Source: Planctomycetales bacterium (GTDB lineage Bacteria > Planctomycetota > Planctomycetia > Pirellulales > Lacipirellulaceae). From it: a stretch of DNA of 64,000 nucleotides. The notes beneath the pieces are model-generated. The model was not told where the DNA came from. It saw nothing but the letters and a program-made list of their open reading frames with translations, and searched no databases. The stretch lies in the NCBI GenBank assembly GCA_020427155.1, contig JAGQOW010000005.1, positions 1 to 64,000 of the forward strand. Direction: 5' to 3'. The translations under genes and the position numbers were made by a program. This document shows positions 1 through 9,621 of this stretch, one piece after another (the first letter of the stretch is position 1; each line of letters starts with the position of its first letter).

Positions 1-426
1 GACTCTCAATGAACTCGTCCAAAGAATGAGAATCGCAAAGCCTATCCAAAAGCACGGCAGCGAGAGCAATATCGCCATCAGGACCCATTCTTCGGAGTTC
101 ACCACTACGGCGTAAAGGCACAGAGCCAGCGGAGCGAGCATCAACAGGCAAGCTGCCGACTTTCTGAGGAAAAAGTCGCGGCGAGCTTGATTCGAGAGGC
201 CCGCTTTGAACACGCAACGCCGCTGTACCACGAACGGCACCGCGATGAGCAGGAGAGGACTCACTAGCATCAAGAAGACCAGCCAGCGCGGGATGTGCGG
301 CAAATCCCACCGCCGATACTCTTCCGGAGAAACTGGGGCGTTGGTTCGAATGCAACGCTCTGGCAGCGCGGTCTTGGTCGGCATCACCAGCCATTTGCCC
401 TCGACAGTCGCGCGCGGAGAATTCAT
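1..426 (-). CDS. Membrane protein, 3' end cut by window edge
   Basis: Reading the minus strand from an ATG at 424-426 gives 142 uninterrupted codons that run off the left edge, so no stop is visible. The product starts MNSPRATVEGKW and has a short soluble N-terminus with the stretch LPERCIRTNAPV. Three hydrophobic segments follow, near residues 49-65, 90-108 and 115-135. An N-terminal 'LPxRCxxTNxP' stretch is common in uncharacterised planctomycete membrane proteins, as far as I recall. The function is unknown. The ATG is preferred because hydrophobic segments and charge are arranged normally downstream of it; no strong Shine-Dalgarno sequence is visible. Confidence 0.7.
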   Translation of the reverse strand, partial: MNSPRATVEGKWLVMPTKTALPERCIRTNAPVSPEEYRRWDLPHIPRWLVFLMLVSPLLLIAVPFVVQRRCVFKAGLSNQARRDFFLRKSAACLLMLAPLALCLYAVVVNSEEWVLMAILLSLPCFWIGFAILILWTSSLRV

Positions 427-582
427 GAGCGGCGAACCCTGATTGGACCAACTTCGTTTTTTGCCCCTGTATTATACCAAGAAAAACAGCTGTTTGATAC
501 CGAGGCCGGTCAGGGGAGGCAACGCGGCACACTTCCCATTACTGCAGATTCCCTTCGATTGCGAGTGCCGAATCGCTAATTG

Positions 583-1794
583 CTATTCGTAGCAAAGATG
601 CGCAGCGACTCGCGCGGCCCACTCTGGCACAGCTGTCCACGACTCGACTCTGGTTGCAATCTCTTCGTCACACGACTGGAGGATTGTGTCGAACCCCTGT
701 CGGCCAATCAGCCGCTCGAAATGTCTCTCTCCCGAGGGATTTGCTGCAGTCGGATAATTGTCCCACAGGAAGTGATTGGCTGACAGCCTGATGACCAAAC
801 TCAGCAGCATCAGTCCCATGGTTACCGGGCGGAACGTGGTGGGATCGATGACTTGCAGCCGCAGGCCTTTGCACAGTTCGTTCTGATACGGACCCACGTT
901 GGGCGTGAAGTCGTTCGTTACGCTGGTGATGCCCGGCAGTTGCAAATCGATTAACTCCTTCTGCAACCTAGCAACATCTAACCAGGGCGCTCCAATTTGC
1001 TGAAAAGGAATAGTAGTCCCCCTTCCGACGCTAAGGTTGGTAGCTTCGAAAAAACATAGTGCAGGGTAGAGCAGGGCACTGATGTAGCTGGGAATCCCGG
1101 GCGAGGGAGGAGCAAACGGCAGGCCCGTTTGAGGATGATGGTCCGTACGTCTCCAGCCAGTCGCAGGAATTATGCAAAGCTCTGCTTTTAATCCTCTCTC
1201 GTAGTTCCATAGTCGGGCCAACTCACCCATGGTGAGACTATGGCGTATTGGGATTGCAAAGCGTCCCAAGAAACTACTGCAGCTGGCTTCATCCAAAAGC
1301 GGTCCCTCGGCCATCCCCAAGTCTCCGCCGATCGGATTGGGCCGATCCAAGATCCAGAGAGGCAACTTCGCCTCTGCACAGGCCTCGAGCATGACGGACA
1401 TCGTCCAAATAAACGTGTAGGAGCGAGTACCAATATCCGGCAAATCAATGAGCATGCCGTCGAGATCACTCAGAGTCGATGGAGTCGGACCGGTTTGCCT
1501 GCCGTAGAGGCTGATCACCTCCAGTTCGGTCAGCAGATCGCGACCGTGCGGCACCGGCGCGCCGTCCGGTTCGGCAGCAGAGAGGCCGTGCTCTGGCGAG
1601 AAGAGTCGCACCAGGTTTATTCCGGCGCGCAGCAGTGCTTCTCGGCTCCGCATCGTCGAATCGGAGGCCGTCACTGCCGCATCGTTTGTCAGCAGGCCAT
1701 ATCGCCCGAGACGGGGCAGTTCACACGCCCCTTGGACGATCTGATCGATGCCATAGCCCATGCTGAAAGCAGATCGTCTGGGCTCGGTGGGCAT
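583..1794 (-). CDS. DUF1343 family protein (NamZ-type exo-beta-N-acetylmuramidase)
   Basis: The 403-residue protein has the usual length and motifs of the DUF1343 family: LLTNDAAVT near residue 35, FSPEHG near residue 66, and LPDIGTRSYTF near residue 120, followed by DRPNPIGG. Characterised members (NamZ, GH171) remove N-acetylmuramic acid from the non-reducing ends of peptidoglycan fragments. No convincing signal peptide is seen from the ATG used, so it may be cytoplasmic, or the start may be wrong; an internal ATG lies 11 codons downstream. It is transcribed away from the PEP-CTERM gene on its right with a 176-bp gap. The family call is firm, the substrate is inferred. Confidence 0.88.
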   Translation of the reverse strand: MPTEPRRSAFSMGYGIDQIVQGACELPRLGRYGLLTNDAAVTASDSTMRSREALLRAGINLVRLFSPEHGLSAAEPDGAPVPHGRDLLTELEVISLYGRQTGPTPSTLSDLDGMLIDLPDIGTRSYTFIWTMSVMLEACAEAKLPLWILDRPNPIGGDLGMAEGPLLDEASCSSFLGRFAIPIRHSLTMGELARLWNYERGLKAELCIIPATGWRRTDHHPQTGLPFAPPSPGIPSYISALLYPALCFFEATNLSVGRGTTIPFQQIGAPWLDVARLQKELIDLQLPGITSVTNDFTPNVGPYQNELCKGLRLQVIDPTTFRPVTMGLMLLSLVIRLSANHFLWDNYPTAANPSGERHFERLIGRQGFDTILQSCDEEIATRVESWTAVPEWAARVAAHLCYE

Positions 1795-1930
1795 CGAACT
1801 GGCAAATCGGCTGGGTTGCTTAAACGGTTTTCTGCCTGGCGACTAGCTTCGAGAAGGCCAATTTGAGCAATTCCCACGATGCGTTTGGAACCTTTGCAAC
1901 CTTCGGAAGTCAATCGCGCATGCCAGCTTG

Positions 1931-1956
1931 TTCCTCTCCCCTGCTGGGGAGAGGAA
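1931..1956. terminator. Perfect 11-bp hairpin with tetraloop
   Basis: TTCCTCTCCCC at 1931-1941 pairs perfectly with GGGGAGAGGAA at 1946-1956 around a TGCT loop. It lies 14 bp past the stop codon of the minus-strand PEP-CTERM gene. There is no T-run after the stem on either strand, so it may be an RNA-stabilising or factor-assisted terminator rather than a classical intrinsic one. Confidence 0.5.
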
Positions 1957-1970
1957 CTTCGCCAGGCGAT

Positions 1971-2873
1971 TCAAGCCCTTCGTCTCCACCTGCCGGCTGT
2001 GCTCATGATTGCTCCGGTGAGCAATAGCAACATACTGGCCGGTTCCGGAATGGTATTGTCCGGGTTAATCGAGACGTCGGCGTGCTGCCGCAGAGTAAAA
2101 GTAGCTCGCCACTTCCCTTCGAAGTGTGGAACCGGTTCAAACAGTTCTTGAGGAATGTGAACGCCGAACCAGAAGATAGCTACGTCGTGATTCTCTTGCC
2201 CAGGGCTGCCGCCGTCGGCAAGCCAAACCAGCGAATCTTCGTTCTGCTGGGGAGGATCGCTGTAATAGGAGGTGACTTCTTTGACCATGGGATCGGTCGT
2301 GAAGTAGAGGTTGTCTTGGCCGTCGGAGGGAACGAAGTTATCTCCGACGCCGGTGCCGAGTTTCACTTCGAAGCGATTCCAAGTCACTCCCGTGTGGTTC
2401 TTTACGAACTTATCAACGCCGATCTGCAAATCCTCAGGAGGTGAAGGATCGGTATTCCATTGATCGTCATCCCAGCACCAGTCCCAGTCCCAACCAGGCG
2501 GCCAACCCCAGTCGTGGCTGCCGCGAAACGGATTGAACCAGTCAAAGGGATTTCCGTGGTGGTCTTGTTCTACGCGAACAGTGACTTGTACTTCCACGTC
2601 GGACCAGTAAGACGGACTATCGTCCGATCCATGATACTTTTCGAAAATGTTGATCGAAGGTAAGCCGCCTTCTCCACTTCGATTGAAGTGGTCCCAGACC
2701 CAAATCGGTCCGGCATGGTCGACTACTTTAATTTGAACGTCAGGCGCGTCATGGTGTAGAAACGTTGCATGGGCAACAGAGTAATCGATCAGGCTCAGCG
2801 CGCACCACGCCAGGCCTAGTGCTGTTGCGCTGCGCAAGCTGCGCGCGCAACTCTCCCCATTTGTCAATTTCAT
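1971..2873 (-). CDS. PEP-CTERM sorting domain protein
   Basis: About 300 residues. The N-terminal signal peptide reads MKLTNGESCARS followed by a hydrophobic core ending near AHA. The C-terminus has a PEP-CTERM anchor: IPEPASM, a hydrophobic helix, then the basic tail RWRRRA. Such tails are recognised by exosortase for export and surface processing. The middle is rich in Trp, Asp and Gly (for example WGWPPGWDWDW) and has no recognised catalytic domain. The ATG at 2873 is chosen because GGAG lies 8-9 bp upstream (TTGGAGTTGTTCTC); the longer frame begins at a TTG. Function unknown, likely an exopolysaccharide-associated surface protein. Confidence 0.8.
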   Translation of the reverse strand: MKLTNGESCARSLRSATALGLAWCALSLIDYSVAHATFLHHDAPDVQIKVVDHAGPIWVWDHFNRSGEGGLPSINIFEKYHGSDDSPSYWSDVEVQVTVRVEQDHHGNPFDWFNPFRGSHDWGWPPGWDWDWCWDDDQWNTDPSPPEDLQIGVDKFVKNHTGVTWNRFEVKLGTGVGDNFVPSDGQDNLYFTTDPMVKEVTSYYSDPPQQNEDSLVWLADGGSPGQENHDVAIFWFGVHIPQELFEPVPHFEGKWRATFTLRQHADVSINPDNTIPEPASMLLLLTGAIMSTAGRWRRRA

Positions 2874-3330
2874 GAGAACAACTCCAAGCAATGATTATGG
2901 AATAAATGGGACAGTGCCCATTTCGCTAGTAAGAGCGGCTAAGAATGCCGTCTACAGAAGTTTTCTTGCACTAGCGTTACTCAAATTAGAAGGCTTGAAC
3001 GCTTCTCACCAATATCTCAGCAGCTAAACAGCCGCCACGCTCAAGTCCCTTTCATTGTACCTCAACTCGCGGTTCCCACAAGCGATTTGTTCCCAGCTCT
3101 CCTTTGCCAGTCTCTTCTTCAGGCAGTTTGCGGTTTTCTGCATATCTCTTACGCAACTGACGCCATCAGCCTCCAGACGACCGGTCATTGCCGTTGATCG
3201 AGATGAAAGCTCCCTGAAAGCACTGTTTTGACGCAGAAACCAAGCTCTTCGAGAGGAAGTTAGAGACTAGTTTTCGCTGATGACAGATACTCTCAGGTCA
3301 GGAAATCTGGTGAAAACAGTGCTCAGCTGC
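2874..3330. other. Intergenic region, no gene seen
   Basis: This 457-bp stretch separates two minus-strand genes. No frame shows a plausible protein. A short dyad, AAATGGG at 2904-2910 and CCCATTT at 2917-2923, lies upstream of the PEP-CTERM gene and could be an operator or a leader hairpin. Nothing else was recognised. Confidence 0.5.
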
Positions 3331-5061
3331 TCACTTGGCCTGCTGGGGAGGCCATTCGAGAATCTGGCCGTCTGCTAGCAAGCGTGCTTGCAGCTGCCCG
3401 TATTCGACGTCTTGCACGCAAACCTCCGCTTCCATCGCCAGGCAGGCGGCGGTCGCAGCCGATTGGCTGGTGACCATCAGCACGGGTTCCATGCGAATGC
3501 TGGCAAAAGCTGTATGACTGGCCGAGAGTGCGAAAGGAACCAGCAGGTTTTCACACTCCTGCCGCTTGGGAGTCAGGGCGTCGTAGCCAATTTGGTAGGG
3601 GCCAAACCCGCCCCGTCCAGCAGCGATTTTGCCCTCGCGCGTCACAACCCCGGCTCTCACGATTCGACGAATCTCGTGCGAATCGGTGCCGTAAGAGCCT
3701 AGCCCCACCGACTTTGGGGAAATCTCCCGACCGTAGGTATGATGCTCGGTCATGACAAAATCGCTTGTCATGCGACGTCCTTCCCGGACGTATACCTGGT
3801 GCGGCCAGCCGCCGTTATCAGTGAACTCGTCTGCGGGCAATCCAAAGCGTTGCATCTCGTCGCGGACTTTCGCCGGTACACGCGGGTCGGTGGCCAGAAA
3901 GTGGAGCAAGCCGCGGTGAAAGTTCTCGATTTCGGCTGCAATCTCCCGGCGTCGCGAGTAGTTGGCTTCGGGCCACTCCCAACTGGCCCCCGGCAGGTTG
4001 CCGCCGAAAGTGGCTGTATTGAAGTCCCACTTGTTGTTTGGCAACGGGTCGTGCTTCGAAAACCACCGCAGGTCCATATCGTCGCCATTGGCCAGACACG
4101 CCTCAATGAAACGGGCAACCAACTCGTAGTTTGCAGGGTCGTAGTCTGCTGGCGGAGAGAGCGGAATCATGTTTGCCTTGTCGGTCGTCAGACAAAGTCG
4201 ATAACAGTAAGCCTGAATCCCAGGCGCCGGTTCACCAGGGGTGCCGGGCTCGCCTTCGTTAACTAGCGGCAACAGGCCGCTCGACGGATCACCCTTTACT
4301 CGGTACGGATCGAGCGGAAAGTCGCGATCCCACGCTCCTTGCCCGCCTTGAACTCGGCCGTTGGCGCCGGGCTGTTTGTGTCCCGTGCGCGGCTTGTATT
4401 TCGAATCGTAATAGATGCCATTGTACTTTTCGCCGTACTTGGCGTTGCCTTCTCGCATGACCGTGTAGCTGACCCCGGCTGCCGCCATCAGGTCGCCCTC
4501 GTACGTGGTATCTACGAACATTTTGGCTCGCACCTTGCGACCATCTGCGAGTTGCAACTCGACCAGACGAGGCCCATGCTTGACGACCGATTGCAGCTGC
4601 GAGTCTCGCAGCACGATCACCCCTGCCTCTGCCGCCATCAAGTCGAACAGCTGCTCGGCAACGCGGGGTTCGATCGAGTAAGCGCCACCTGTTGCGGGGC
4701 CATTTTTTCGTTGAAAGGGCTGATCCCAGGCAAGTTCCTTACCGTAGGAAGCGACCAGTCGAGAGAAGTACTCGCGGGCTAAGCCGCCGACGCTCCTCGG
4801 CTCGCCGATGTCGACCGCACTCAGTCCTCCTGAGGTCATGCCGCCTAGGTGTCGACCCGGTTCGACCAACGCCACCCGCGTTCCCATCCGGGCCGCTTGC
4901 ACGGCTGCGGTCACGCCGCCCGACGTACCGCCGTAGACGCAAACGTCGACCTCCACAGACGCGCCCACCGCAACAGGCCTAGCCGGCTGGGTTTCAGCAG
5001 CCTTCACAACGGCCAGGGGCCAGAGCAGGGCTATTAGCGAGATAAAGTAGCGTTGCATCAT
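3331..5061 (-). CDS. Secreted FAD-dependent oxidoreductase
   Basis: 576 residues. A Sec signal peptide (about residues 1-22, MMQRYFISLIALLWPLAVVKA) precedes an FAD-binding Rossmann motif, VYGGTSGGVTAA near residue 43, and ARMGTRVALVEPGRHLGGM. This matches the FAD_oxidored (PF12831-type) family, whose planctomycete members are exported and often encoded near polysaccharide-degradation genes. A second flavin-contact segment is MFVDTTYEGDLMAAAGV near residue 185. The ATG at 5061 is followed directly by a second ATG at 5058; either could be used. Substrate unknown; annotation pipelines sometimes call such proteins 'xanthan lyase-like', which I would not adopt. Confidence 0.85.
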   Translation of the reverse strand: MMQRYFISLIALLWPLAVVKAAETQPARPVAVGASVEVDVCVYGGTSGGVTAAVQAARMGTRVALVEPGRHLGGMTSGGLSAVDIGEPRSVGGLAREYFSRLVASYGKELAWDQPFQRKNGPATGGAYSIEPRVAEQLFDLMAAEAGVIVLRDSQLQSVVKHGPRLVELQLADGRKVRAKMFVDTTYEGDLMAAAGVSYTVMREGNAKYGEKYNGIYYDSKYKPRTGHKQPGANGRVQGGQGAWDRDFPLDPYRVKGDPSSGLLPLVNEGEPGTPGEPAPGIQAYCYRLCLTTDKANMIPLSPPADYDPANYELVARFIEACLANGDDMDLRWFSKHDPLPNNKWDFNTATFGGNLPGASWEWPEANYSRRREIAAEIENFHRGLLHFLATDPRVPAKVRDEMQRFGLPADEFTDNGGWPHQVYVREGRRMTSDFVMTEHHTYGREISPKSVGLGSYGTDSHEIRRIVRAGVVTREGKIAAGRGGFGPYQIGYDALTPKRQECENLLVPFALSASHTAFASIRMEPVLMVTSQSAATAACLAMEAEVCVQDVEYGQLQARLLADGQILEWPPQQAK

Positions 5062-5315
5062 TCCAGCTCTTTGTTTGGTCAGTTAGCTGTGCCTGGCGGT
5101 CGAGCGGCGACCTGTCTTATGACAGGGAGGATTGTAGCGGTAACACCCATTAGGGTCGATCTTCCTCCTATTGCAACGGACGATGCTCGCTCGGCTGCCA
5201 GGAAATGAGCCGTCAACAAAGGAGGTTTTTGCTCCCTGGCCCTGGGAAAAAGCTAGGGTTGCCTGAGTCTCGGAATATCTGAGCGACAACAACTTTCTTA
5301 GAAGAGATACGCACA

Positions 5316-5603
5316 ATGGCAACTGCAGCCACTTGGAAATCCCTGTTTGCGGATTGGCCCGCCGGTTTGCCCCGACGTGGGGTGATGCTCTCGTTACTCA
5401 ACGAGACGATTCCCTTCAATAATTTCTGGTTGCGTGGCGAGATGGTGTTGCTCGAACGAAAGAATCCTGACACGGCCGGTTCGCGCTACATTCTGACGAG
5501 CTACGATGGAATCGACTCGGTTCGGTTTATCGATCCGTTGTCGGAGCAAACCATCGCCGCGGCAGGCTTCTCTGCCGCAACCCCTGTGGCTTCGCTCAGC
5601 TGA
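5316..5603 (+). CDS. Small conserved-looking hypothetical protein
   Basis: A 95-residue protein, MATAATWKSLFADWPAGL..., with no signal peptide and no membrane segment. It is probably real: AGAAGAG lies about 12 bp before the ATG, the composition is protein-like (ETIPFNNFWLRGEMVLLER), and it fills the gap between opposed genes. It may form a small beta-rich fold that binds an effector, but I recognise no family. It is divergent from the FAD oxidoreductase on its left and precedes the hydrolase by 258 bp. Confidence 0.6.
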   Translation: MATAATWKSLFADWPAGLPRRGVMLSLLNETIPFNNFWLRGEMVLLERKNPDTAGSRYILTSYDGIDSVRFIDPLSEQTIAAAGFSAATPVASLS

Positions 5604-5861
5604 TCCGCGACCGCACCGCAAGCACGGCGTTCGTCCAAGAGAGTGTGAACCGCTTAGGCTAAAACCAATATACTGCACCTGCGCCGTCATCTCCGTCGTG
5701 TCGTGGTGGTTGCCTTCTTTCTCATGTGTTTGCTTCTGCTCCAGGCAAGTGATACAGTGGCCGTGCCTCATTCGCCGCGCAAAGGGCAATAGCGTTGAGC
5801 CAGTCTCATCAGCTGAATCCCGCGGATCCTTTCTTGGTTGTTGCACTTGGAGCTTCTTGTT

Positions 5862-6875
5862 ATGGTTATTTCACATGCCGGTTGTTTATGCCGTGGTCAC
5901 TTGGCTCTCACGATACTGCTCGTGTCAGCTCTTGCAACGGCAGACGCTTCCGCGGAAGTACCCCCGGCACCACCCGGATTTGAAACCCCCGACGAGGTCA
6001 AGCAGGCGATACTGACAGGCAAGGTCAAACTTGCTCAATTCAATTTGCCGCTGCCCGACTCGGTCACCCTTGAAAAAGATATCGAGTACGGCAAGGGGGG
6101 TGACGTTTCGCTGCGGTTGGACTTGTATTCTCCCAAGGTCTCCGACCAGCCGGTGCCTGGCATCGTGTTCATTCATGGCGGGGCATGGAAAAGTGGCAGC
6201 CGTGAAATCTATCATCCTTACTGCGTCAACTTTGCCAAACACGGCTATGTCGCGGCGACCGTTTCGTATCGACTGACAGGAGTAGCGCCCTTTCCTGCGG
6301 CGGTTGAAGACGTGAAATGCGCGGTCCGTTGGATGCGCGCCAATGCGAAGCAGCTGGGCGTCGATCCCGATCAGATCGCCGCAGTCGGCGCCTCTGCCGG
6401 TGGCCATTTGGCTTCGATGATTGGCTATTCTTCGGACTTACCCGAACTGGAAGGTACCGGCGGCCATGCCGGAGTCAGCAGCAGGGTTCAGGCGGTCATT
6501 AATTTCTACGGCCCGGTCGATTTGACGACCGACTTTGCTAGAGACAAGCGGGCGATCTTGGACTTGATGGGTGGCAAGCGATTCGACGATGCCCGCGACC
6601 AATACGAATTGGCATCGCCGTTGACGCACGTCACCGCCGACGATCCGCCGACGCTAATCTTCCACGGCACGATCGATCGCGTTGTCCCGATTCATCAATC
6701 GGAACTGCTAGTGGCGAAGCTCAAAGAGCGGGGTGTCGAGTACGAATACGACCCGATCGAAGGCTGGCCTCATGCGATGGATGCCGCCGCCGAGGTGCAC
6801 GCGCATTGCCTGGCCAAGATGTTTGAGTTTGTCGATGCCCATTTGCCACTGCCCTCGGCCGTTGGCGGTCAGTGA
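5862..6875 (+). CDS. Secreted alpha/beta hydrolase (esterase/lipase)
   Basis: 337 residues from the ATG at 5862, which has GGAG 9 bp upstream; the frame can be extended 8 codons but lacks a ribosome site there. The N-terminus is a signal peptide ending near ADASA. The fold shows an oxyanion motif HGGAWKSG, a nucleophile elbow GASAGG (Ser), a likely acid in HGTIDRVVP and the catalytic His in GWPHAMD. This is the BD-FAE / hormone-sensitive-lipase-like group, often acetyl or feruloyl esterases acting on decorated polysaccharides. The gene is followed 43 bp later by a glycoside-hydrolase-like gene on the same strand, so the two may be cotranscribed. Confidence 0.88.
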   Translation: MVISHAGCLCRGHLALTILLVSALATADASAEVPPAPPGFETPDEVKQAILTGKVKLAQFNLPLPDSVTLEKDIEYGKGGDVSLRLDLYSPKVSDQPVPGIVFIHGGAWKSGSREIYHPYCVNFAKHGYVAATVSYRLTGVAPFPAAVEDVKCAVRWMRANAKQLGVDPDQIAAVGASAGGHLASMIGYSSDLPELEGTGGHAGVSSRVQAVINFYGPVDLTTDFARDKRAILDLMGGKRFDDARDQYELASPLTHVTADDPPTLIFHGTIDRVVPIHQSELLVAKLKERGVEYEYDPIEGWPHAMDAAAEVHAHCLAKMFEFVDAHLPLPSAVGGQ

Positions 6876-6918
6876 CAATCGTCGCCGGAGAACGGGCTGC
6901 ATGTAAGGGGGGCAGCTA

Positions 6919-8262
6919 ATGGAATCTCAATCGAAGGTGTCGATTGTCGCCGCTTGGCTTCTAGTGGCTGGCGCAGCGCAATGTCATTTGAATAGGGCCC
7001 AGACTCAGGATGCCGTTGCCGCCGATTCCGCTTCGAACTCGTTGACGCTCGACGAACTAAGGGTCGCTCGGCTTCAAGCGCGATTCCGCCAGCGAAGACT
7101 GATTATCAACAACGACGGCAACGACAAGACATCTCCTCCCTACACTCCTGAGAGGTTTCTCGCCTCGCGCACCACGGGACTCGAGAAGACCCAGGTCGAC
7201 AGCCTGTTCTACTGCACGGGTATTCCGATGCTTTACACTCACCGCAGCAAGATTGCAGAACAGATGGGAGTCGGAAACCACACGGATGTTCCGAACAAGA
7301 CCTGGGTGGCAGCATTCAATGCGCTGAACACTGATTCTCTCGAGATCATGGTCGACTGGTGCAAACGGCACGATCGCGAGGTGTTTTGGTCGATGCGCAT
7401 CAACGACCGCCACGATTCGGGCACACGCTGGTCTTACCTCATCACTGACTGGAAGCGAAATCATCCCGAATTGCTGATGGGGACTCAGGAAGGCGGCTTG
7501 CCAGAGAGCTTCAAACGGGGGGCTCGCAGTTGGAGCTTGCTGCGCTACGACATGCCCGAGGTTCGCGAGAAGGTGTTCCAGATTATCGAAGAAATTTGTA
7601 ACAATTACGACGTGGATGGAATTGAACTTGATTTCTGGCGTCATCCGGCTTGTTTCGTCGAGCCGCTCATGGATAAGTCGGTTCCACAGCACAAGATGGA
7701 TGAATTGACCGAGCTGTGGCAGCGCGTTCGCCACATGACTGAGCAGGTCGGCATGAAACGCGGCAGGCCGATCCTCATTGCCATCAGAATCCCCGACTCG
7801 ATGGACTATTGTCGTGCCATGGGGCTCGATGTCCCTCGTTGGCTGGGCGAAGACCTGGTCGACTTGGTCGTCGCTGCCGACTACTTCAAGCTCGAACCTT
7901 GGGAGAACCTCGTCGCCACCGGCAAAAAATACAACGTGCCGGTCTACGGTTGCTTCGAGATTCGCCGTCTGGAATCAACGGGCAAAGAGACCGAGAAGAA
8001 GCGTGCTGATATTAGAGTCTGGCGGGGCGAAGCCTACAACGCCTGGAAGGCAGGCCTGGACGGGATCTATCTTATGAACCGCTTCGATCCCCACGCTCCG
8101 ATGCTTCATGAATTGGGCGATCCCGAGATTCTTGCCAGCAAAGAGCGCATCGACCAAACTGCTTATTTCAATCCGAAGGTATGGTGTAAGCCGACCACTT
8201 GGGTACCCGATGGTATGAAGTATCTTAAACAGCCGAAGCAGAAGTCGGTTACTCAGCCATAA
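6919..8262 (+). CDS. Secreted family-10-like glycoside hydrolase
   Basis: 447 residues with a signal peptide and a strong ribosome site (GGGGGG 6 bp before the ATG). The body looks like a TIM barrel: VDSLFYCTGIPMLYTH near residue 95, then a substrate-side segment with MRINDRHDSG, then DGIELDFWRHP near residue 233. That last strand-end motif, with adjacent Asp and Glu, is typical of GHL10/DUF4985-like hypothetical glycosidases. The C-terminal part continues with LVVAADYFKLEPWENL. It follows the esterase gene closely, which suggests joint action on one glycan. The exact family and substrate cannot be fixed from sequence alone. Confidence 0.72.
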   Translation: MESQSKVSIVAAWLLVAGAAQCHLNRAQTQDAVAADSASNSLTLDELRVARLQARFRQRRLIINNDGNDKTSPPYTPERFLASRTTGLEKTQVDSLFYCTGIPMLYTHRSKIAEQMGVGNHTDVPNKTWVAAFNALNTDSLEIMVDWCKRHDREVFWSMRINDRHDSGTRWSYLITDWKRNHPELLMGTQEGGLPESFKRGARSWSLLRYDMPEVREKVFQIIEEICNNYDVDGIELDFWRHPACFVEPLMDKSVPQHKMDELTELWQRVRHMTEQVGMKRGRPILIAIRIPDSMDYCRAMGLDVPRWLGEDLVDLVVAADYFKLEPWENLVATGKKYNVPVYGCFEIRRLESTGKETEKKRADIRVWRGEAYNAWKAGLDGIYLMNRFDPHAPMLHELGDPEILASKERIDQTAYFNPKVWCKPTTWVPDGMKYLKQPKQKSVTQP

Positions 8263-8307
8263 CGGCTAAGTCGGTTCCAATGGCATGTAGCCGAGCGTAC
8301 CAGCGGT

Positions 8308-9435
8308 CTACGAGAGAATTCCTTGAATCACTGTCTCGTAGGCATCGGCGTATTGCATCATGCCCAGATCGTTGGGGTGAGAACCGTCGGTCGTGGCTTC
8401 GCTGTCGTCGCTAAGCAGCTTATCGCCTGCGAGATAGTGCAAGTGCTGCACCCCGTCCCGCTGTAGATTCTCAAACGCTTGCTTCAACGCAGCGCGACTA
8501 CCGGCATGGCGCTCGCGCGACGACTTGTAAATGTGGGCGTTACCGTAGGTGCGATCTTCGACCAGCACGATCGGTGTTTCGGGGTGCGCGTCGCGCAGAA
8601 TGTGAACCAACGGCTCGGTACGCTCAGCGACCTGCGTGCCGTTGATGTTTGGCAGACAATCGATCAGGTACATTTCCGCATCCAATTCCGCCAGCAACTT
8701 CGCCACTTCGGCTTCCATGCGGCCGTTTCCCGAGAAGCCCAGATTGATTGTCGGCCGATTCAGTCGCCGGCCGACGATGCTTGGAATCGCCATTCCCGGA
8801 CGCGAGGCACATGCGCCGTGCATAATCGAAGTGCCATAAAACACGAGCGGCTTTTCTTGGCGAGGGGCAAGCCGAGTGAACGTCGCACCTTTCGGAACTC
8901 CGATTTCTAGTTTTTCGACGCCGTTGTACAACGGCAAGTATACCGTGAACTCGCGTGGGCCCTCGTCGGCAGGATCGAGGTTTTTGGCAAGGCTTGCTTC
9001 CACCTGCTTTGCCGTCGGACGCGTCACTCCCACCCAGCGCTGGTGGCCCTGGGGATCGCGCACATACAAGTCCAAACCGCTAACTCCAGTTGCCGGCATG
9101 TGCGACATCGACAACGACTCGGAAAGCAACGTGTATCGTGCGTCGATGGCTGTGGCGTCGGTTTCAAATCGACAAGCCATGCCTGCCGAATGTCGGCTCA
9201 GGTTCCATACGGCCGCACGAACGAGCTGTTCGGCTTTGGCCGGCAATCGGTCGAAGTACCGGGCCGTCTCCTGCCATCCTCTGCCTTCCACGCCCCACTC
9301 GCTGACATCGTGCCAGACAACTACCCCTTGGTCGGTCGCTTCCTTGGCAAGCACTGGCTGGCGAATAAGCGACACCGTCGCGGCAGCACCTGTCGCGGCC
9401 AGGAAGGTTCGACGACTTAGAATTCGTTGGCTCAT
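8308..9435 (-). CDS. Tat-exported SGNH/GDSL hydrolase
   Basis: 376 residues from the ATG at 9435, which has GGAGG 9 bp upstream; the frame extends 49 codons further but without a good start. The N-terminus carries a twin-arginine signal, RRTFLAATGAAA. The body has a beta-sandwich-like N-terminal part, then the SGNH core: FYGTSIMHG (block I, with Thr in place of the usual Asp before Ser), LIDCLPNING as block III and DGSHPND as block V. The family contains carbohydrate esterases and acylhydrolases. It converges on the glycosidase gene and diverges from the RraA-like gene. Confidence 0.82.
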   Translation of the reverse strand: MSQRILSRRTFLAATGAAATVSLIRQPVLAKEATDQGVVVWHDVSEWGVEGRGWQETARYFDRLPAKAEQLVRAAVWNLSRHSAGMACRFETDATAIDARYTLLSESLSMSHMPATGVSGLDLYVRDPQGHQRWVGVTRPTAKQVEASLAKNLDPADEGPREFTVYLPLYNGVEKLEIGVPKGATFTRLAPRQEKPLVFYGTSIMHGACASRPGMAIPSIVGRRLNRPTINLGFSGNGRMEAEVAKLLAELDAEMYLIDCLPNINGTQVAERTEPLVHILRDAHPETPIVLVEDRTYGNAHIYKSSRERHAGSRAALKQAFENLQRDGVQHLHYLAGDKLLSDDSEATTDGSHPNDLGMMQYADAYETVIQGILS

Positions 9436-9621
9436 GACATCAACCCTCCTGCAGGTGTTGTTTTTTCTGCTGGTGCTCCGAAGATCGCCTACAGTTTTCG
9501 TCCAGCGTCGCCTATTCAATTGGCTGCGCATCTGGTGATTGTTGGTTGGCGGCATTATACTCACATCGCTCTCGAGTTGCATGTACTAGCCGACTTCACG
9601 CCGAAATATACCAAGAACGAC